A stretch of 64,000 bases of DNA from Quillaja saponaria (Eukaryota; Streptophyta; Magnoliopsida; Fabales; Quillajaceae): positions 8,281,001 through 8,345,000 of the forward strand of contig CM055605.1 in NCBI GenBank assembly GCA_029379385.1, given 5' to 3'. How positions within the stretch are numbered: the stretch's first letter is position 1; the number at the start of each line of letters is the position of its first letter. The position numbers and the translations under genes were made by a program. Positions 12,923-25,792 of the stretch are shown piece after piece. The notes below the pieces were generated by a model. That model was not told the origin of the DNA. It worked only from the letters and a program-made list of their open reading frames with translations, and searched no databases.

Positions 12923-15900
12923 CATGCGTCTCTGTGTGTATCATTGAAATACCAAGGCATAAAACCGAATGCAGTTGTAATCAGCTTCAGGTTCTCAAAT
13001 TTCATGTCATATTCAGACATAATTAGTAATTTAAGTCTGGGTGATTTCTTTATCAGATACCAACGCAATATGTACATCTTTCTCTGTCACTGTTAGCAAC
13101 AATGATATTGAAAAAGTCAAGAAGAGACACCATATAGCTTCAGCGTCAACAGCACTACTTTTTGGAGCATTCCTTGGCCTCTTTCAAGCTGCAACCCTTA
13201 TACTTGCTGCCAAACCTCTCTTGGGCGTGATGGGTGTGAAACCTGTAAGTGTCTTCAATATTAAAAATTATGAGGTTAAAGAACATACTTGGGATAAAAA
13301 TTAATTATAAACCAAACAGATATCTACAGAAAGATTTTTACTAATGCAAGTCATTTGTATTTCTTCAGGGTTCCCCTATGCTGACTCCAGCTCAGAAGTA
13401 CTTGAGATTGAGATCACTGGGTGCTCCTGCAGTTCTTCTCTCCTTGGCCATGCAAGGAATATTTCGAGGGTTTAAAGACACAAAAACTCCTTTATATGTC
13501 ATTGGTAGGTAGTGGTCCCACCCTTCACTGGCCCATTCTTTATACTCTATGTCACTGCTGCATGAAAAAGCGACCTTGCTCTCTGAAACCTGGAATCCAT
13601 CAACACTGCCCCTAATTTTTTCATTTTCTTTTAATTAGTCCTGGGATATGCAACAAATGTCGCTTTGGACCCTATACTTATCTTTTCCTGCAAGTTGGGT
13701 ATCAGTGGTGCAGCAATTGCACATGTTATCTCTCAGTAAGTCTTATTATCCCAGTAAGGTTTCACTGGTTCATATATGCTATAAGTTCAAGACTAACTTT
13801 ATTGAACTATGTTTCAGGGTATTCACTGATTTAATCATATGAAAAATTGATGATCTTATAGGTACATGATGGCACTGGTTCTCTTTTTCCTATTATTGAA
13901 AAAAGTCAATCTGTTACCTCCAAGTATTAAAGATTTACAGTTTTTCCGCTTTCTTAAAAACTGGTAAGGGGATTATTTCTTGCGTCAAATGCTGATTTTA
14001 TTAGAAATTAGTCATGCATTTGGAATATCAAATTATATGTAGCAATTCAGCCCGTAGATCTTACATGCATCAATATAAACTTTCTTTCATTCTTTATTAG
14101 CTCAAAAAAGAAAATGGAAAAAAACTGAAACAGTTGCTAATTGAAATAATAACCATTTGTTTCTAACTTTTCTTGAATTATGTCTCTAATGAACAGATAT
14201 CTTTCTGTTTCAAACTTTTCCCTGATTGAGTAAATAAATCATTGATCGCATATCCAAACTTAGAGAAGTGAGACTTGATATCTTGATCCAAATACAAATG
14301 CACACATTTCACATGGCCTTTTCCAATTTCTATATTATCCTTTAGCTCATACTTACTGGTAAATCTGGTTTATGCGTGGTTGCAGGAGGCCTATTGTTAG
14401 TAAGAGTAGTAGCCGTGACATTTTGTGTAACCTTGGCAGCATCACTGGCTGCAAGACTGGGTTCAACCCCAATGGCTGCATTTCAAACCTGCCTGCAGGT
14501 CTGGTTGACATCATCCCTTCTTGCTGATGGTTTGGCTGTTTCTATACAGGTAAAGCATAATTTCAACTCTTCCTTTTTCATTTTAAGTTGTCTCTAGAAT
14601 GATTTTATAGTAATCAGAAATCCATAATAGAGTCCAACCACAACGGCCGAATAGGATACTAGATTATCTAGTATAAAAGATTTCCAAATCATCACAAACC
14701 TCCCATTTTCTTTTCTATTGCAATTTCTGGAATATTATATGATGATTTGGAAACTTTCCATATACATAGAAATGGAAAAAGATAGATTAGAAACGACATC
14801 TCTTAACACAATAACACCAAAGGGATATTAAATGAATGTATCAAGCTAATTGCATGCTTGGGAGATGTAAACTTATCGTGTATTCTGATCAATGAATGTT
14901 TATTATAACTGATCCTAAAGTAGGAAAGTTTGTTTCAATTTATACTTTTTTTGTTTCCAATAATCAGACGACTAAATTAACAACATTTGTTTTTCTTCCT
15001 CCCTTCAGGCTATTCTAGCATGTTCATTCGCTGAGCGAAATTATAACAAGGCAATAGCAGCTGCAACACGAGTTATACAGGTAGCTATATTTTATTTGTT
15101 AACATCTCATATTTTGTTTCTCATAAAGTATCCGGAAGCTTTGAGTGTAAAAGACTTAATTCTGTAGATGAGTGTTGTATTGGGCATGGGGCTGGCTCTT
15201 CTTGTTGGAGTTGGTTTGTACTATGGAGCTGGAATCTTTTCCAAAGATGCTAATGTTCTATACCTCATCAGAATAGGCATCCCAGTACGTACCTTCCGTA
15301 TGATTAAATTATAAATCCTTCATGTTTGGCTTTTATTTAACTGAATTCTCTATTTAACCAGTTTGTTGCTGCTACACAACCAATCAACTCATTAGCCTTT
15401 GTCTTCGATGGTGTGAACTTCGGGGCATCTGATTATGCATATTCTGCATACTCTTTGGCAAGTTTATTAGTCATTGTCCAATGCTTAATATGTAATTTCT
15501 GGCTGAACATGACTAAGTTAAAATGCTTCTTCTCCCCTTCTTCAGGTTATGGTGTCAATAGCAAGTGTTGCTTCTCTATTTCTTCTCTATAGGAGTCATG
15601 GATTCTTGGGGATTTGGATTGCTTTAACAATCTATATGGTACTGCGTACATTTGCTGGTGTGTGGAGGTAATTTTCCAAGTCACTGTTTTCTAATATAAA
15701 TATAATTTAATTCTTAGATTAAACTGAAAAGAGTAAGTAGAATTTTTTAAGATAAAAGAATAGAAAAGCAAATGGAGAAAGAATGAAAAGTTACACCTTT
15801 TTCTTTGTTCCACATTGCACTGGAACTTATGAGGTTTGCTTTTGTTTTAGTTTAGGTTACCCTTTAGAGATGGAGACAGTGAGAGTGAAGATAATGTAAT

Positions 15901-16647
15901 AGAAATTTCTTAAGTTTTTCAATCTCCTTTTTTCTTTCCCCTACTTTACCAATGCAAAGAATAAGTCTCCGGTAATGTTAACATTTGAAGGAAAGGAATC
16001 TGAAAAGTAAGACAAAAGATGCTCCAGAAACAAAAACAGAAGGAAAAGGAGTATTTTTTTTTTTTTTTCTTAGGTTTTCACAACCATTAACAGTTTATTC
16101 TTCCACTAGGAATATTTTACAAACTGTACTGTAAAATTAGTAATGTTTCGAAGAATACTTGAAAATTAAGAAGTAGTGGTATTTTTTAAAAACCAAAAAC
16201 AGAAGCTTAAAAAGGAGTAATTTCAAATTTCTGACTGAATAATACTCGACCGTGTGTTTGGCTAGGCTTGATGCTTGGACAATTGCTTTATAATCAGATT
16301 CAGCATAACTAAAAGAACAATAACTTCGTATAAGCTGTGTCAGACAGGTTTTATGGGAGCTAAAACATAACAGATCCCCCTCAGTTTCCAGCAGCCCTCT
16401 AACAAAATTATTACCTCAAGTATTTAATGTTGAGTCGCTGACTAACTCTTTGATAATTTTCAAATGATTAGCTTGGTAACATACAAATATCAAATTTTAT
16501 AGAAGTAATATGTATTTTTTCATACAGAAGTTTTCGAAGTTTTATGTTGTGTATTTGTGACTATGGAATGCATTTAGATATCAAAACTACACTTGCAGGA
16601 TGGGAACCGGAACAGGACCTTGGCACATTATCCGGGGGAAGTTTTAG
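11815..16647 (+). CDS. FRD3-like: MATE citrate transporter, FRD3/DTX43-DTX42 group (apparent +1 frame conflict)
   Basis: Thirteen coding exons: 11815-11891, 12222-12343, 12493-12888, 13057-13244, 13369-13504, 13639-13735, 13862-13963, 14386-14549, 15009-15080, 15168-15284, 15362-15457, 15546-15667 and 16599-16647. The family exports citrate with proton or sodium coupling; FRD3 loads citrate into xylem for iron movement and relatives confer aluminium tolerance. Diagnostic segments: ALAVAADPIASLIDTAFIGHL in exon 2, a long hydrophilic loop in exon 3 as in FRD3, SLAMQGIFRGFKDTKTPL (a hallmark of citrate MATEs) in exon 5, FVAATQPINSLAFVFDGVNF in exon 11 and TGTGPW at the C-terminus. Expected length is about 578 residues with 12 membrane helices. 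Oddities: exon lengths sum to 1738 (3n+1). Exon 7 ends in phase 2 but exon 8 needs phase 1, so literal splicing shifts frame and stops within exon 8. Intron 11 starts with GC. Exon 3 has an in-frame 30-base tandem duplication. A plausible polyadenylation signal is near 16880. Confidence 0.85.
12893..12921. repeat. (CT)n microsatellite at the donor of MATE intron 3
   Basis: A CT run starts about four bases after the exon 3 donor site (GT at 12889), so the donor reads into a pyrimidine repeat rather than a usual GTRAGT context. Repeat-length polymorphism here could affect splicing, which is inference. Confidence 0.8.
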
Positions 16648-16649
16648 CC

Positions 16650-18668
16650 ATAGAACATCAAATTCACCGGGTATGTCACTGTTGGGAAGCATGTGTTATG
16701 TATACTATATCTGCTATATAGGTGCCACTTTGGGATGTAATATCTTTCCGTAGCTACTATAAATATTGTATCATAGTCTGGACCTTCTATATCTTTATTT
16801 GGTATAATTATATGTAATTGTGATAATTATGTTTGGGTTAGGGGTTGAGTAGAAGTCTAAGTTTCAAGTTCCCTCTTGTAATAAAAGAAAAGAAAGTTCA
16901 TTCTTCCTGTTACTGTTAATGATTGGTGGGTAGCTTAGCTTTCTCTCAATTTGCAAGTTGTTGTGGATTGAGGAGGCTCCTCCATTTTTATTTTTTTTGT
17001 ATTTAAGAAACCTTTGGATCGACTGCAAATCGAGGGAGTTCATTCTCTTTGATATTCTCTAGTAGATGTCAGGCTGTCAGCAATCATACCTCCTATAGAG
17101 GCTGATATAAACAATGTTATTGCTTTGATCTAAAAACAAAAAAACTGCTTAAAGGATGTTAGCTTTTTAACATAAGTTTATATGGGAGGTTTTGAAAACT
17201 TGGACAAAAACTATGGGTGTTCAACACCCTGTTTTAGCTTTGATCAAAAGTTGGGTGTTGAATACCCGATTTTATTCTAATTGTGCTAGCTCCTACAATA
17301 GATAATCAGAGATGCCATCATAAACATCCTTCTCGTAAATATATTTTTAGAATTTCCCGTTTGAACTTTATGTACACAAATTAACATCCTTTTTTACATC
17401 TAAAAACTCGATTCTGAAAGAGTTATATCCCTTGTCCTTATGCTACCCAAACAAACAAAACCAAATTTGTAAAACTAAAGAAGAAAAAGGGAGGAAGCAA
17501 CATATTGACAAATGTAACTCCATAAGAGGAAGAAAAGGAAGAACCAAAACTAAGTGCATGCAAAAGAGAGCTCAATAATCCACTAAATGCAATATGAATT
17601 CCACATTCACTTCTATTAATAGGGTAAGTAATGTTACATGTAGCATTTTTGTAATAAGATCGTAGTTCATGCATGCACAATGCATCCTCAAAAGTCAAAT
17701 CATCAAACAAAATAAAGAATGGTAAATTCATTGTCTCTAAACTATGTAAAAAGATCGAAAGACCAAATTTAGAGAGATTTCCACTATTTAATGAGTGCCG
17801 TGGCGCACATAGACCTCCTCTTATGAACAGTAGTTCTGGTATTGGATAAGATTGTTTAGATAATGATGCTGTGAACCTCCAGCTCCAAGATGCTATGAAA
17901 CAAAAAACAAAACAAAACAAAGCAATCTGCCTTCCAACCGACCATTTAAAAAGAATACCCTGAAATTCCAAAGCACATGCCCCACATATCACAATCAAAT
18001 TCAAACTAGAAAAACACAACCACATACACACCTGTCCCCACTAAAGACACAACCACCCACTTTCATGGGATCAATCAGTGGTGATTGCTATCAAACAAAT
18101 CCCATGAAGCCCTTACTGGCCCTTCTTAGCACCAATCCTTCTCATTAGTCATTAGTGGATCCCTCAACAGAACCCACCAAATCAGAACAACAGTCTATCA
18201 AAATGAATAGAGATGTGGAAGAAAAAAGGAAAACAATCCACTGAAAAAGATTAAACAATACAACGGACTTATAGAAAACCAAATTAATGAAATAAAGGTA
18301 TTTAAATGAGTTACATTTTAGTTTTACATCAAGGGAACTTATAAAGCTATTGGTAATTAAAGGGGGAATTTAAAGAAAACAAAGTTCTAAAAACAGGAAA
18401 TATTAAATGTAAGTAAATACCTAACCTTGACAGGAATTCTCAATATTAACTCAAGAGAAGGGGCTTCCTCCCCTTTCCCGAGCTTGACATAAACAACGAA
18501 TGATAAAAAAATAGAATAATCTTCTGCAACTTTGAAGCCAGCAACACCTTCAACTTTCAATAGCAATAAAATTCCTCCAAGCACACCACCATCCAAAAGA
18601 ATCCCACCAAAATGTTATGTACCTTCAGAAATTAAATACCTATCTCAACAAGTTGTCAGTCATTTTCG
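16650..18668. other. convergent 3' region between the MATE and CCCH genes
   Basis: It holds the 3' UTR of the MATE gene (candidate AATAAAAG signal near 16880) and, on the other strand, the 3' UTR of the CCCH gene. A 197-codon open frame (17438-18031, minus) has no recognisable domain and is hydrophobic and Phe/Ser-rich, as expected from chance translation of AT-rich DNA. I do not call it a gene. Confidence 0.5.
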
Positions 18669-20853
18669 CTAGACTACAAGCTGATCCAATTGCATTTGCT
18701 CAAGCCAAGCTCCTAAAACAGAATGATCAATGGATTCAATTTGGGAATTAGGCTTTAACCCCTTAGTAGATGAGGCAACACCTGATACTGGAATGGCCAA
18801 CTTCTCTTTCATCATCTCAGGAGGGGATTCCTTAACTAGAGATTGGACCCAAGATAAATCGGGCTCCTCCCCATTGTTCCCAGCCTCAAAAGAAGATCTA
18901 CGCAATCGGTTCAGTTCATCATCGTTAGCCGACCAATCAGCTTTGCCATTTGAGGAACCCCACTTCGACCATGAGTTTACAGGAGACCCAACAACAGAGG
19001 CAGGAGTATTGGAAGCAAGGTCTCTTGAACTGAGACTACGTAGTTGCTGTTGCTGCTTCTCACGCTGAGCAAATGCAGCAAGACGCGAGCTCATTGGAGA
19101 GATTGGCTCCATACTTCTTGGTGACATCCTTCCAGGGGATGAAACACCAAATGAAGGTGACATGACGTTTGTATTTATAGGGGATAACATACTCTGCAGC
19201 TGCTGAAATTGATTGAAAACAGCTGATTTGTGTGTTGGCGAATAAAGAGCTGCTGGGTCAGAATACCGAGGCCCAGCTGCTGGGTCAGAATACCGTGGCG
19301 ATGAAATTTCAGAAGAAAACAACTCTTCAAGATTTGAAGGAGTTAGTGTTTTAGACCGACCAGAACGACTCACAGACACAGGACTGGGCCGCGGCTGCGA
19401 GAAACAGCTCATGTCACTCAATAGCTGATGCTGGCCATCAAAATCTGGGATCATATTCAGATCCTCAGGTGGAATGTCTCTGGCACTAAGAGAAGATCTC
19501 AACCGGCTGGATTGAAGGTTGCTTCCTGGAAGATGAAGGGATGGTACATTTGGCTGTGGCCAAGCAGAGGATGAGTGTGAAATGCCATTTGCAGATGGGG
19601 ACATAGGTTGGCCAAAGGGTGTTGGAGACATGGCAGAGACTGATGAAGGAGAACCTGGCAAAAGGCTCATTGCAGCAGCCATGTCCATGACATTAGGTGC
19701 AGAGGCAGATGATCTTGGTGAAGGCACAGCAGACCCAGTGGATACGTAAAGAGGACGGAGCTCCTCAGCTGCATGTGCAAAGAAACACACGCGTCTATCA
19801 CAACTTGTGCCATCCTTGCAGAGCCGAGTGCGATATTGAGCCGGATGTAGCCAGCACTCAAATACCCCATGAGCATATTCACACATATCCCCACGTCTAC
19901 AAATGCCCTTCCGGAATTCAGGGCATGGCATACAGCTATAATGGAACTTCCTTGGGTCCTCTCCTACGAGCATTCTCTCCTGGGTGAACAAATGGACACT
20001 CGGTCCAATCATGTGAGTATGCCCGGGAGCAGGGTCGGATCTTAAATGAGAACATGCGAAACTCATCTGTAGCATAAATGCTGTTCTTAATGTCTGGAAG
20101 TGAGGGATCAATTGGATATTCTTTCTTCTCTGATGTAGAAATAGCAGGTCCATCAGTAAATTTAATGGCCACTGGGGAAGATAATGACTCTGAGGGAGAA
20201 GACGAAAACCCAATTTCAGGAGAGGAAGAAAGACTAGGTAAGTCAGAGCTTAATGCATTAATAGATAATGGTAAACTGCAATCACCAACTGAGCGATCAT
20301 ATCTATTACTTGCAAGAAGATCCTCAAGAGTTTCTCTCATGCTTATCAGCTTCGGAGGAACAACAATAACATCAAAAGGACGATTTCCATTAGAATCCAT
20401 GCAATCTGGACTAGCACCTGCTACTAAAAGAAGCTGAACAGCATAAATTGCATTAAAAGATCCACCAGAAGCAGCACAGTGAAGGGCAGTGCTTTTATCC
20501 ATGCCACAAGAGAAGTTTACATCAGTCTCTGGATATGAGAGTATAAGCTTCAAAACATCAACACTTCCATAGGTTGCAGCAACCATCAATGGAGTTCTAT
20601 GCCCAAGAACAATTTGCTTTGAACCATGTTGCCGAACGTACCAGATCCCAACCCCATTAATTGAAGAAGCATCTCTATCTACCAATTGCTTGAAGGCTTC
20701 AATATCATTGTTCGAAGCAAGTTCAAGTAAGCTGGAAAAAGAATCTTCGGCATAAACAGCTTGATTGTTCATGTCTCTGCCGTTAGATGACTTTTCTACA
20801 ACCAACAGAGAAGGAGTTAATGCAGATTTTTCTTTCTCCGTACCACCACACAT
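18669..20853 (-). CDS. RR-TZF CCCH zinc-finger protein with ankyrin repeats (apparent +1 frameshift)
   Basis: Single coding exon with the ATG at 20853-20851. The first frame (20853 to 19936) gives an N-terminal region with two ankyrin repeats (about residues 70-150; [20 protein letters not shown], then [10 protein letters not shown]) and the plant RR motif C-X5-H-X4-C-X3-H (ending [13 protein letters not shown]). The second frame continues to 18669 with the tandem zinc fingers, C-X7-C-X5-C-X3-H and C-X5-C-X4-C-X3-H separated by 16 residues, then a Ser/Pro-rich tail ending in a Leu-rich [12 protein letters not shown], likely an export signal. One extra base near 19958-19959 separates the RR motif from the fingers; without it the protein would be 727 residues. 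Arabidopsis relatives are the C3H29/30/47/56 group (AtTZF7-11, including OXS2), which bind RNA or DNA and shuttle between nucleus and cytoplasmic granules in stress responses. Intronless coding sequence with a leader intron is usual for the group. Either a sequence error or a genuine null allele. Confidence 0.85.
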
Positions 20854-20864
20854 ACTTCAGTTAG

Positions 20865-22328
20865 CTGGAGATCAACAATCCATATAATTTATTAGCGAAT
20901 GATAGATTGAATTAGGAAAATATTACAAATGAATTTCTCAAAAAGTAAACATGCTAATAACATAAGAGAACATGTTAATATGATAAAATAGCCAGATTTG
21001 CAGCCAAAATTACAACTCAACAGTCACAACACAAACTAAATATGCATTTACAGAATAATCAAACATAAACCTGACATCAAAACCATATCATGCTTTAAAA
21101 TTGCGGTTAAGTATCACAAACAGATATTACCAAAACATTATAATTTATAAGTTTGATAGATAATGCGTTCCAAATGCAAGAACAGCAGAAAAAATTTAAG
21201 AAGTAGGGAAAATAAGATGGAAATAGATCCTAAACAGTGGAAATATGAAACAACAAACAATAGCAAAATAAGAATTCAAATGAACACTTTTCTAAACCCA
21301 TAACTTTAATGGCTAACAACCACCCAAATGCATAAAACAATAGATGTACGTAATAGACCATAAAGAATGGAACTTGAAATAAAGTAACAACGGAAAGCAG
21401 GCACCGTAGATAAGTATACTTAACCTACAAGCTAATAGACACATGCAAAACCCTCTTAAAATAGCCGACCAGACAATTTCCTTATGACATGAAACAGATC
21501 CGGTGGAAATCGAGAATCATTTTAATATGATTACAGTTAAACCCTTACCAACATAATTAAAAGAAAAAAGAAAAGGAAATTATTCTTATTACCAAAAGAG
21601 AAAAAAAAAAAAAAAGGGCACAGCTTCGTGCATATCAAGAATCTATAGCATCAATTAGCAAATAAATAATTACAACAAAAAATATTCAGAAAATATATGC
21701 ATAATCAGAAGTTATTCAGCAAAAATGAGTACTCAAATCTCGTTGTCAGATCATCCCAGCCCTATTTTGAAGAAAGCCCAAAACTAAAATTGTAAATAGA
21801 TATATAAAACATATGCATGAAAGCTCCAATTTTGGTGGTACAACAGCCTTACAGTACTCGAAATCAAAACCTTCACCAACAGATTTACTAATTTACAGAA
21901 CAGGTGAAAATAATATAATATAAAAGAGAGAAAGCAATTCACTATATATAACAATTTCAAAAAATAAAAATAAAAATTCCTGAACCAGCAGTTTTGAGGA
22001 ACAAAATTTAAAATAAAATGAAATCATATCATATCATATCATGAATATAAATAAAAAGGGGAAAAAAAAGCCAAATGACTAAAGCATGAATCACCAAAAG
22101 CTGAAAATTTTGTGAAATATCTAAAACAAATTGCCCATCAGATCAAAAATAAAATAATAAAATACCAAACATGCTCTAGACAAAACTCAAACTAATCAAA
22201 ATCAAGGAAAACTATAAATATAAAACTCTAAAAAAATGCAGCTAATAATTCCGATCATAGCAAAAAGCACGGGACTTTAACCGTAAAAGCGTTCAGGAAA
22301 GAATATTACTCTGTGATTTATCACTCAC
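20865..22328 (-). other. 5'-leader intron of the CCCH gene
   Basis: On the minus strand a strong donor (ACTGG|GTGAGTGA, exon end at 22329) lies about 1.46 kb upstream of an acceptor (CTCCAG| at 20865-20866), which is 11 bases before the ATG. The upstream leader exon is probably about 22329-22520, with pyrimidine-rich CT tracts (minus strand). The interval has no coding signal. A long leader intron is common in this gene family. The boundaries come from consensus matches, not transcript data. Confidence 0.55.
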
Positions 22329-22549
22329 CCAGTATCAGTATGAGTCTGAGAACGAGATCAGCTTGTGATCTAAAAGAATAGCATATGAGAAATAATTTTA
22401 GGACAATTGAAACCTTAAAGCTCTTGAAGATAGAATTCTTATAGCTTCCATCTCATCGATTCAACCGAGGAAGCAGAGAGGGAAAGAAACTCAGAGAGAA
22501 AGCAACGTCTTCCTATCGAAATTGAAATGAAATTGCAAAGAAATTTAGG

Positions 22550-25500
22550 GCTAATTTAAATTTAACCAGAGTTTCAGAAGGAAATGAAATTACATTGAAA
22601 TGCACATCAAATGAAGTTCAAATGAAGTATCGTGTTAAAGTTGGAACAGGAAACTGGACTGGCAGGTTGGAGGGAAAATTGATATTTAAGAGCAGTAAGG
22701 CGTAGGGTGCCACAGGGAGTCCGGTTGAACCGGTTGACAATTAGATGGATTTATGGAGTATAAAATTGAAATGAAATAATGATCTCACGTCCGCTAATCA
22801 AAGATTGACATTTGGTTGATATATATGCGAAGGAGCGGGCGTAAGAGCAGAAGTCAATTTTGTTAATTGTGAAGTCAAATCGATGGAATAAGGAGGGCAC
22901 CAAAAGATTTAATTTAATAACTAACAAAAAATAATAATGCTAAATGACATTTTTGTCCTTAAAAATTTTAATAGACAAGTCACATCTTTAAAAGTTATAC
23001 AATCTATAATTGTGAAATTACTTACAAATATTGAATTATTCTAACCGAAAAAAAAAACCAAGAATTAGAATTTTTTATTTCGCAATATATACTACTAGTA
23101 AAATCATGTTTTTATGAATTATAGTAAAAATTCTTGAGAAATTTAAATTTTACCCTCACATAGGTACAAAATTCCATTATTTGGTATAACAATCCAGTAA
23201 GAAAACGCCACATAACCAAGATTAAGCTAACTCAATAGCCAACCATGCCTTGTTCTACAAATCTATTCTGCCATCCATTTCAAGTGCAAGTTCTAGCCTA
23301 ATTTCAAACTCCGAATTCTCTACAACTTAAAAAAAGTAATATAATCAATATTTATTGGTAAAGTAACTAAAAAAATTAATTAATTATTTTTATTAATTAG
23401 TTAATATAATTAATATATTTTAACAAAATTACATAATTAACTTATTCAATTACTTATTGAATTTCTATAATTGACTTGAAAAACAAAATATATTTATTAC
23501 TCGATGCATTTGTATTTAAATTCTTCATCATAAATTTAATAATAAATGATTCCTTGGTGATGTATTATTGTTAAAATAACATTAATTTTATTGAAAAGGC
23601 ATATACATTGTCGTACACTAAACTCCAAAGGAGTATCAAATGTGGTGTACTTCCGATCTCTTTTCAAGTATGTGAAAAAAAGTCACAATAAGTCGATAAC
23701 TCTACCTTAACATCCCTCTGAAGGCGGGAAACTGATAGCGAACTCTTTTGGTTTATGGAACCAAAACCTAATTTGGGTCCCACTTTTTGGAAAAATTTAT
23801 TAATAATAACAATAGTAAGTGACTCTTAGCAAAGCATCTAAAAACTTCTTTGAAAATGACATTGAATTTTTGACTTATTCAGTTTAGCTCCCTCTAAAGG
23901 GTACCATTCCAATGTGGTCCCTACAACCATTTAATAATTCTTGATTGCAATTACACTTTGAGTCATTTTCAATTGGATCCCACTCATATATTTCTATCAA
24001 TTTGTAAATGAAAATTGTTCAAAAAAATCGAATTAACTTATACAAGCAAAAATTTCATGAAAATAAAGTAAATTTTCAATAAAAATATACTTGTGAAACC
24101 TAATTAATATTGAAATAAAAGTACAATGATCAAATTAATAAAATTAAAATATGATTAATTTGAAGAAAATAGTGAAACCACAAGGCCCAAAATGTAACTT
24201 GGTTTAGTTTTCAATATGGGATCGATTTTTTAGGCGAAAGAAAATGATTGAACAAATTTATTTGTTTGTTTGTTAACTTTATGTAAAAGATGAGAAACTA
24301 GTGGCTCAAACAAAAGAAAAGGAAATTGGAGGGCATGGTGGAGTTGCATTCAAAAGTAAGGAAAGGAAAATCTGCAGTAGATACTCATCAGATGGGACTA
24401 TGTATAGTCCATTAGATTGATCAAATTATAGTGAATAGTTGTACTATTGGAGCTGTGGTTGTCAAGGATGGGTTCATTTTTGGAATCGAATTAATACCAC
24501 GTGTACGTATGTAAGGCATGTAGGCGGTAATTGACGAAAATTGTTGACTATGTGGCCATTTTATCAATAATATGGCTATGTGTTGTGACTAGAGGGGAAA
24601 ACTACTTTAAAATTGAAATAAAATTATAAAATTAATTAGAATTAGAATTGAAATGGGTTAAAATAACAACTTTTACGTTTTGATTACAGTAAGAATTATA
24701 ATTGAAATTGTGCATCCTTAACTTGTTTTCGTATGATGAATTCATGAATATGGTCATCTTCGACAATTCCTGGTAATGGTGGTGATTGTTGTTTCTGTAG
24801 ATCTCAAACGTTGGTGTTAATTGTTTTCTTTACTCTTATGCAATGATGGTGGTTGTCTCGGGCAGTCTTCTCTCTAGCTTTGGTGGTATAATATTCAGAA
24901 GTTGTGAGCATATATCGTGTCTGGTTATGGTGAATTTTGTTGATTGTGATCATTATTCTTTTATGGGTATTGTTGTGCGTTTAAGGGTATTATCATGTGA
25001 TGGTGGTTGCTAATGGAGTTATCAACATGGTTAATGATGGTAGTGGCAAATAACGAGTAGAATGATTATCGAAGTATGATATGCCATCACAAAATGATTA
25101 TTGAAGTATGATATGCCAAGTAAGTAGTTATCAATGATGATATGTACTAAAATTGATTTATGATAAAAATCAATAAAAAAACAATACAAAAATTAATTTT
25201 TTTGGGTCTCTGCATAGAGTTGAATATGAGGATTTCTTGTAACAATGCAAATATTGTTGCTCATATAACATTTCATTCGAATTAATCGTATTAAAACTCT
25301 CCAAAAGAAGAAATACATAATTTCATGACCCAAAACAAAAACCTTTAGATCTATCACTAAATATATTTTGAAAGGGTTTTGACAGGGACAGGAAGGCAGT
25401 TAGGTAAACAAAAAAAAAGTAGCTGTTTATTATTACAAATACCCTAAAAAGGCCAAAAATAAAAAAGCAAATATGGAATTATGAATAAGAAAATCGCACA

Positions 25501-25790
25501 AGAGGGCAATATAAGTATTCCATCCTCTAAATGTATAACTGATAAATTATGTTTTCCAGCCAGTCCACATGCTTCAAAAATTGGCAAGTTTAAACCAAAA
25601 TAAGATTACTAGAAAAGAGTACAACTTAATAAAACTTTTAATTTCATCCTTTATCAATTTTTTTATACTGCACATAAAATAAACAATTCTATCAGACAGG
25701 GCTACATACAGAGAAATAGAAGGCAATCACATCATTTGCTCTAGCTTGGAGAATGACAAAAGAAAAGGATCAATGAAACAGTTTTTATTC
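22550..25790. other. promoter of the CCCH gene and intergenic region before CESA3
   Basis: Upstream of about 22700 lies the divergent promoter side of the CCCH gene, followed by AT-rich DNA. The segment 24640-25200 is a GGTGGTTG-style degenerate repeat like the one at 6205-6895 and contains a short duplicated unit (GATTATxGAAGTATGATATGCCA at about 25062 and 25097). 25220-25790 is probably the 3' flank of CESA3. I see no gene. Confidence 0.5.
24640..25200. repeat. second GGTGGTTG-rich degenerate repeat
   Basis: The left edge has GAATTAGAATTGAAATGGGTT and AATTGAAATTGTGCATC words matching the left edge of the 6.2 kb repeat. The interior is rich in GGTGGTTG, GGTGATTG and ATGATGG. The right edge (TATGTACTAAAATTGATTTATG) resembles the right interior of the other copy. 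I infer a shared dispersed-repeat family. Confidence 0.4.
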
Positions 25791-25792
25791 TT

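Noticed and set aside
17438..18031. 197-codon minus-strand open frame
   Set aside because: Hydrophobic, Phe/Ser-rich, no domain, and lies in the 3' region of the CCCH gene on the same strand. It looks like chance translation of AT-rich DNA.
18730..19068. plus-strand open frame over the CCCH coding exon
   Set aside because: Antisense shadow of the Ser/Pro-rich C-terminal part of the CCCH gene.
25062..25120. short direct repeat suggestive of a CRISPR-like or regulatory array
   Set aside because: Only two units, in a eukaryotic low-complexity repeat, with no array structure.
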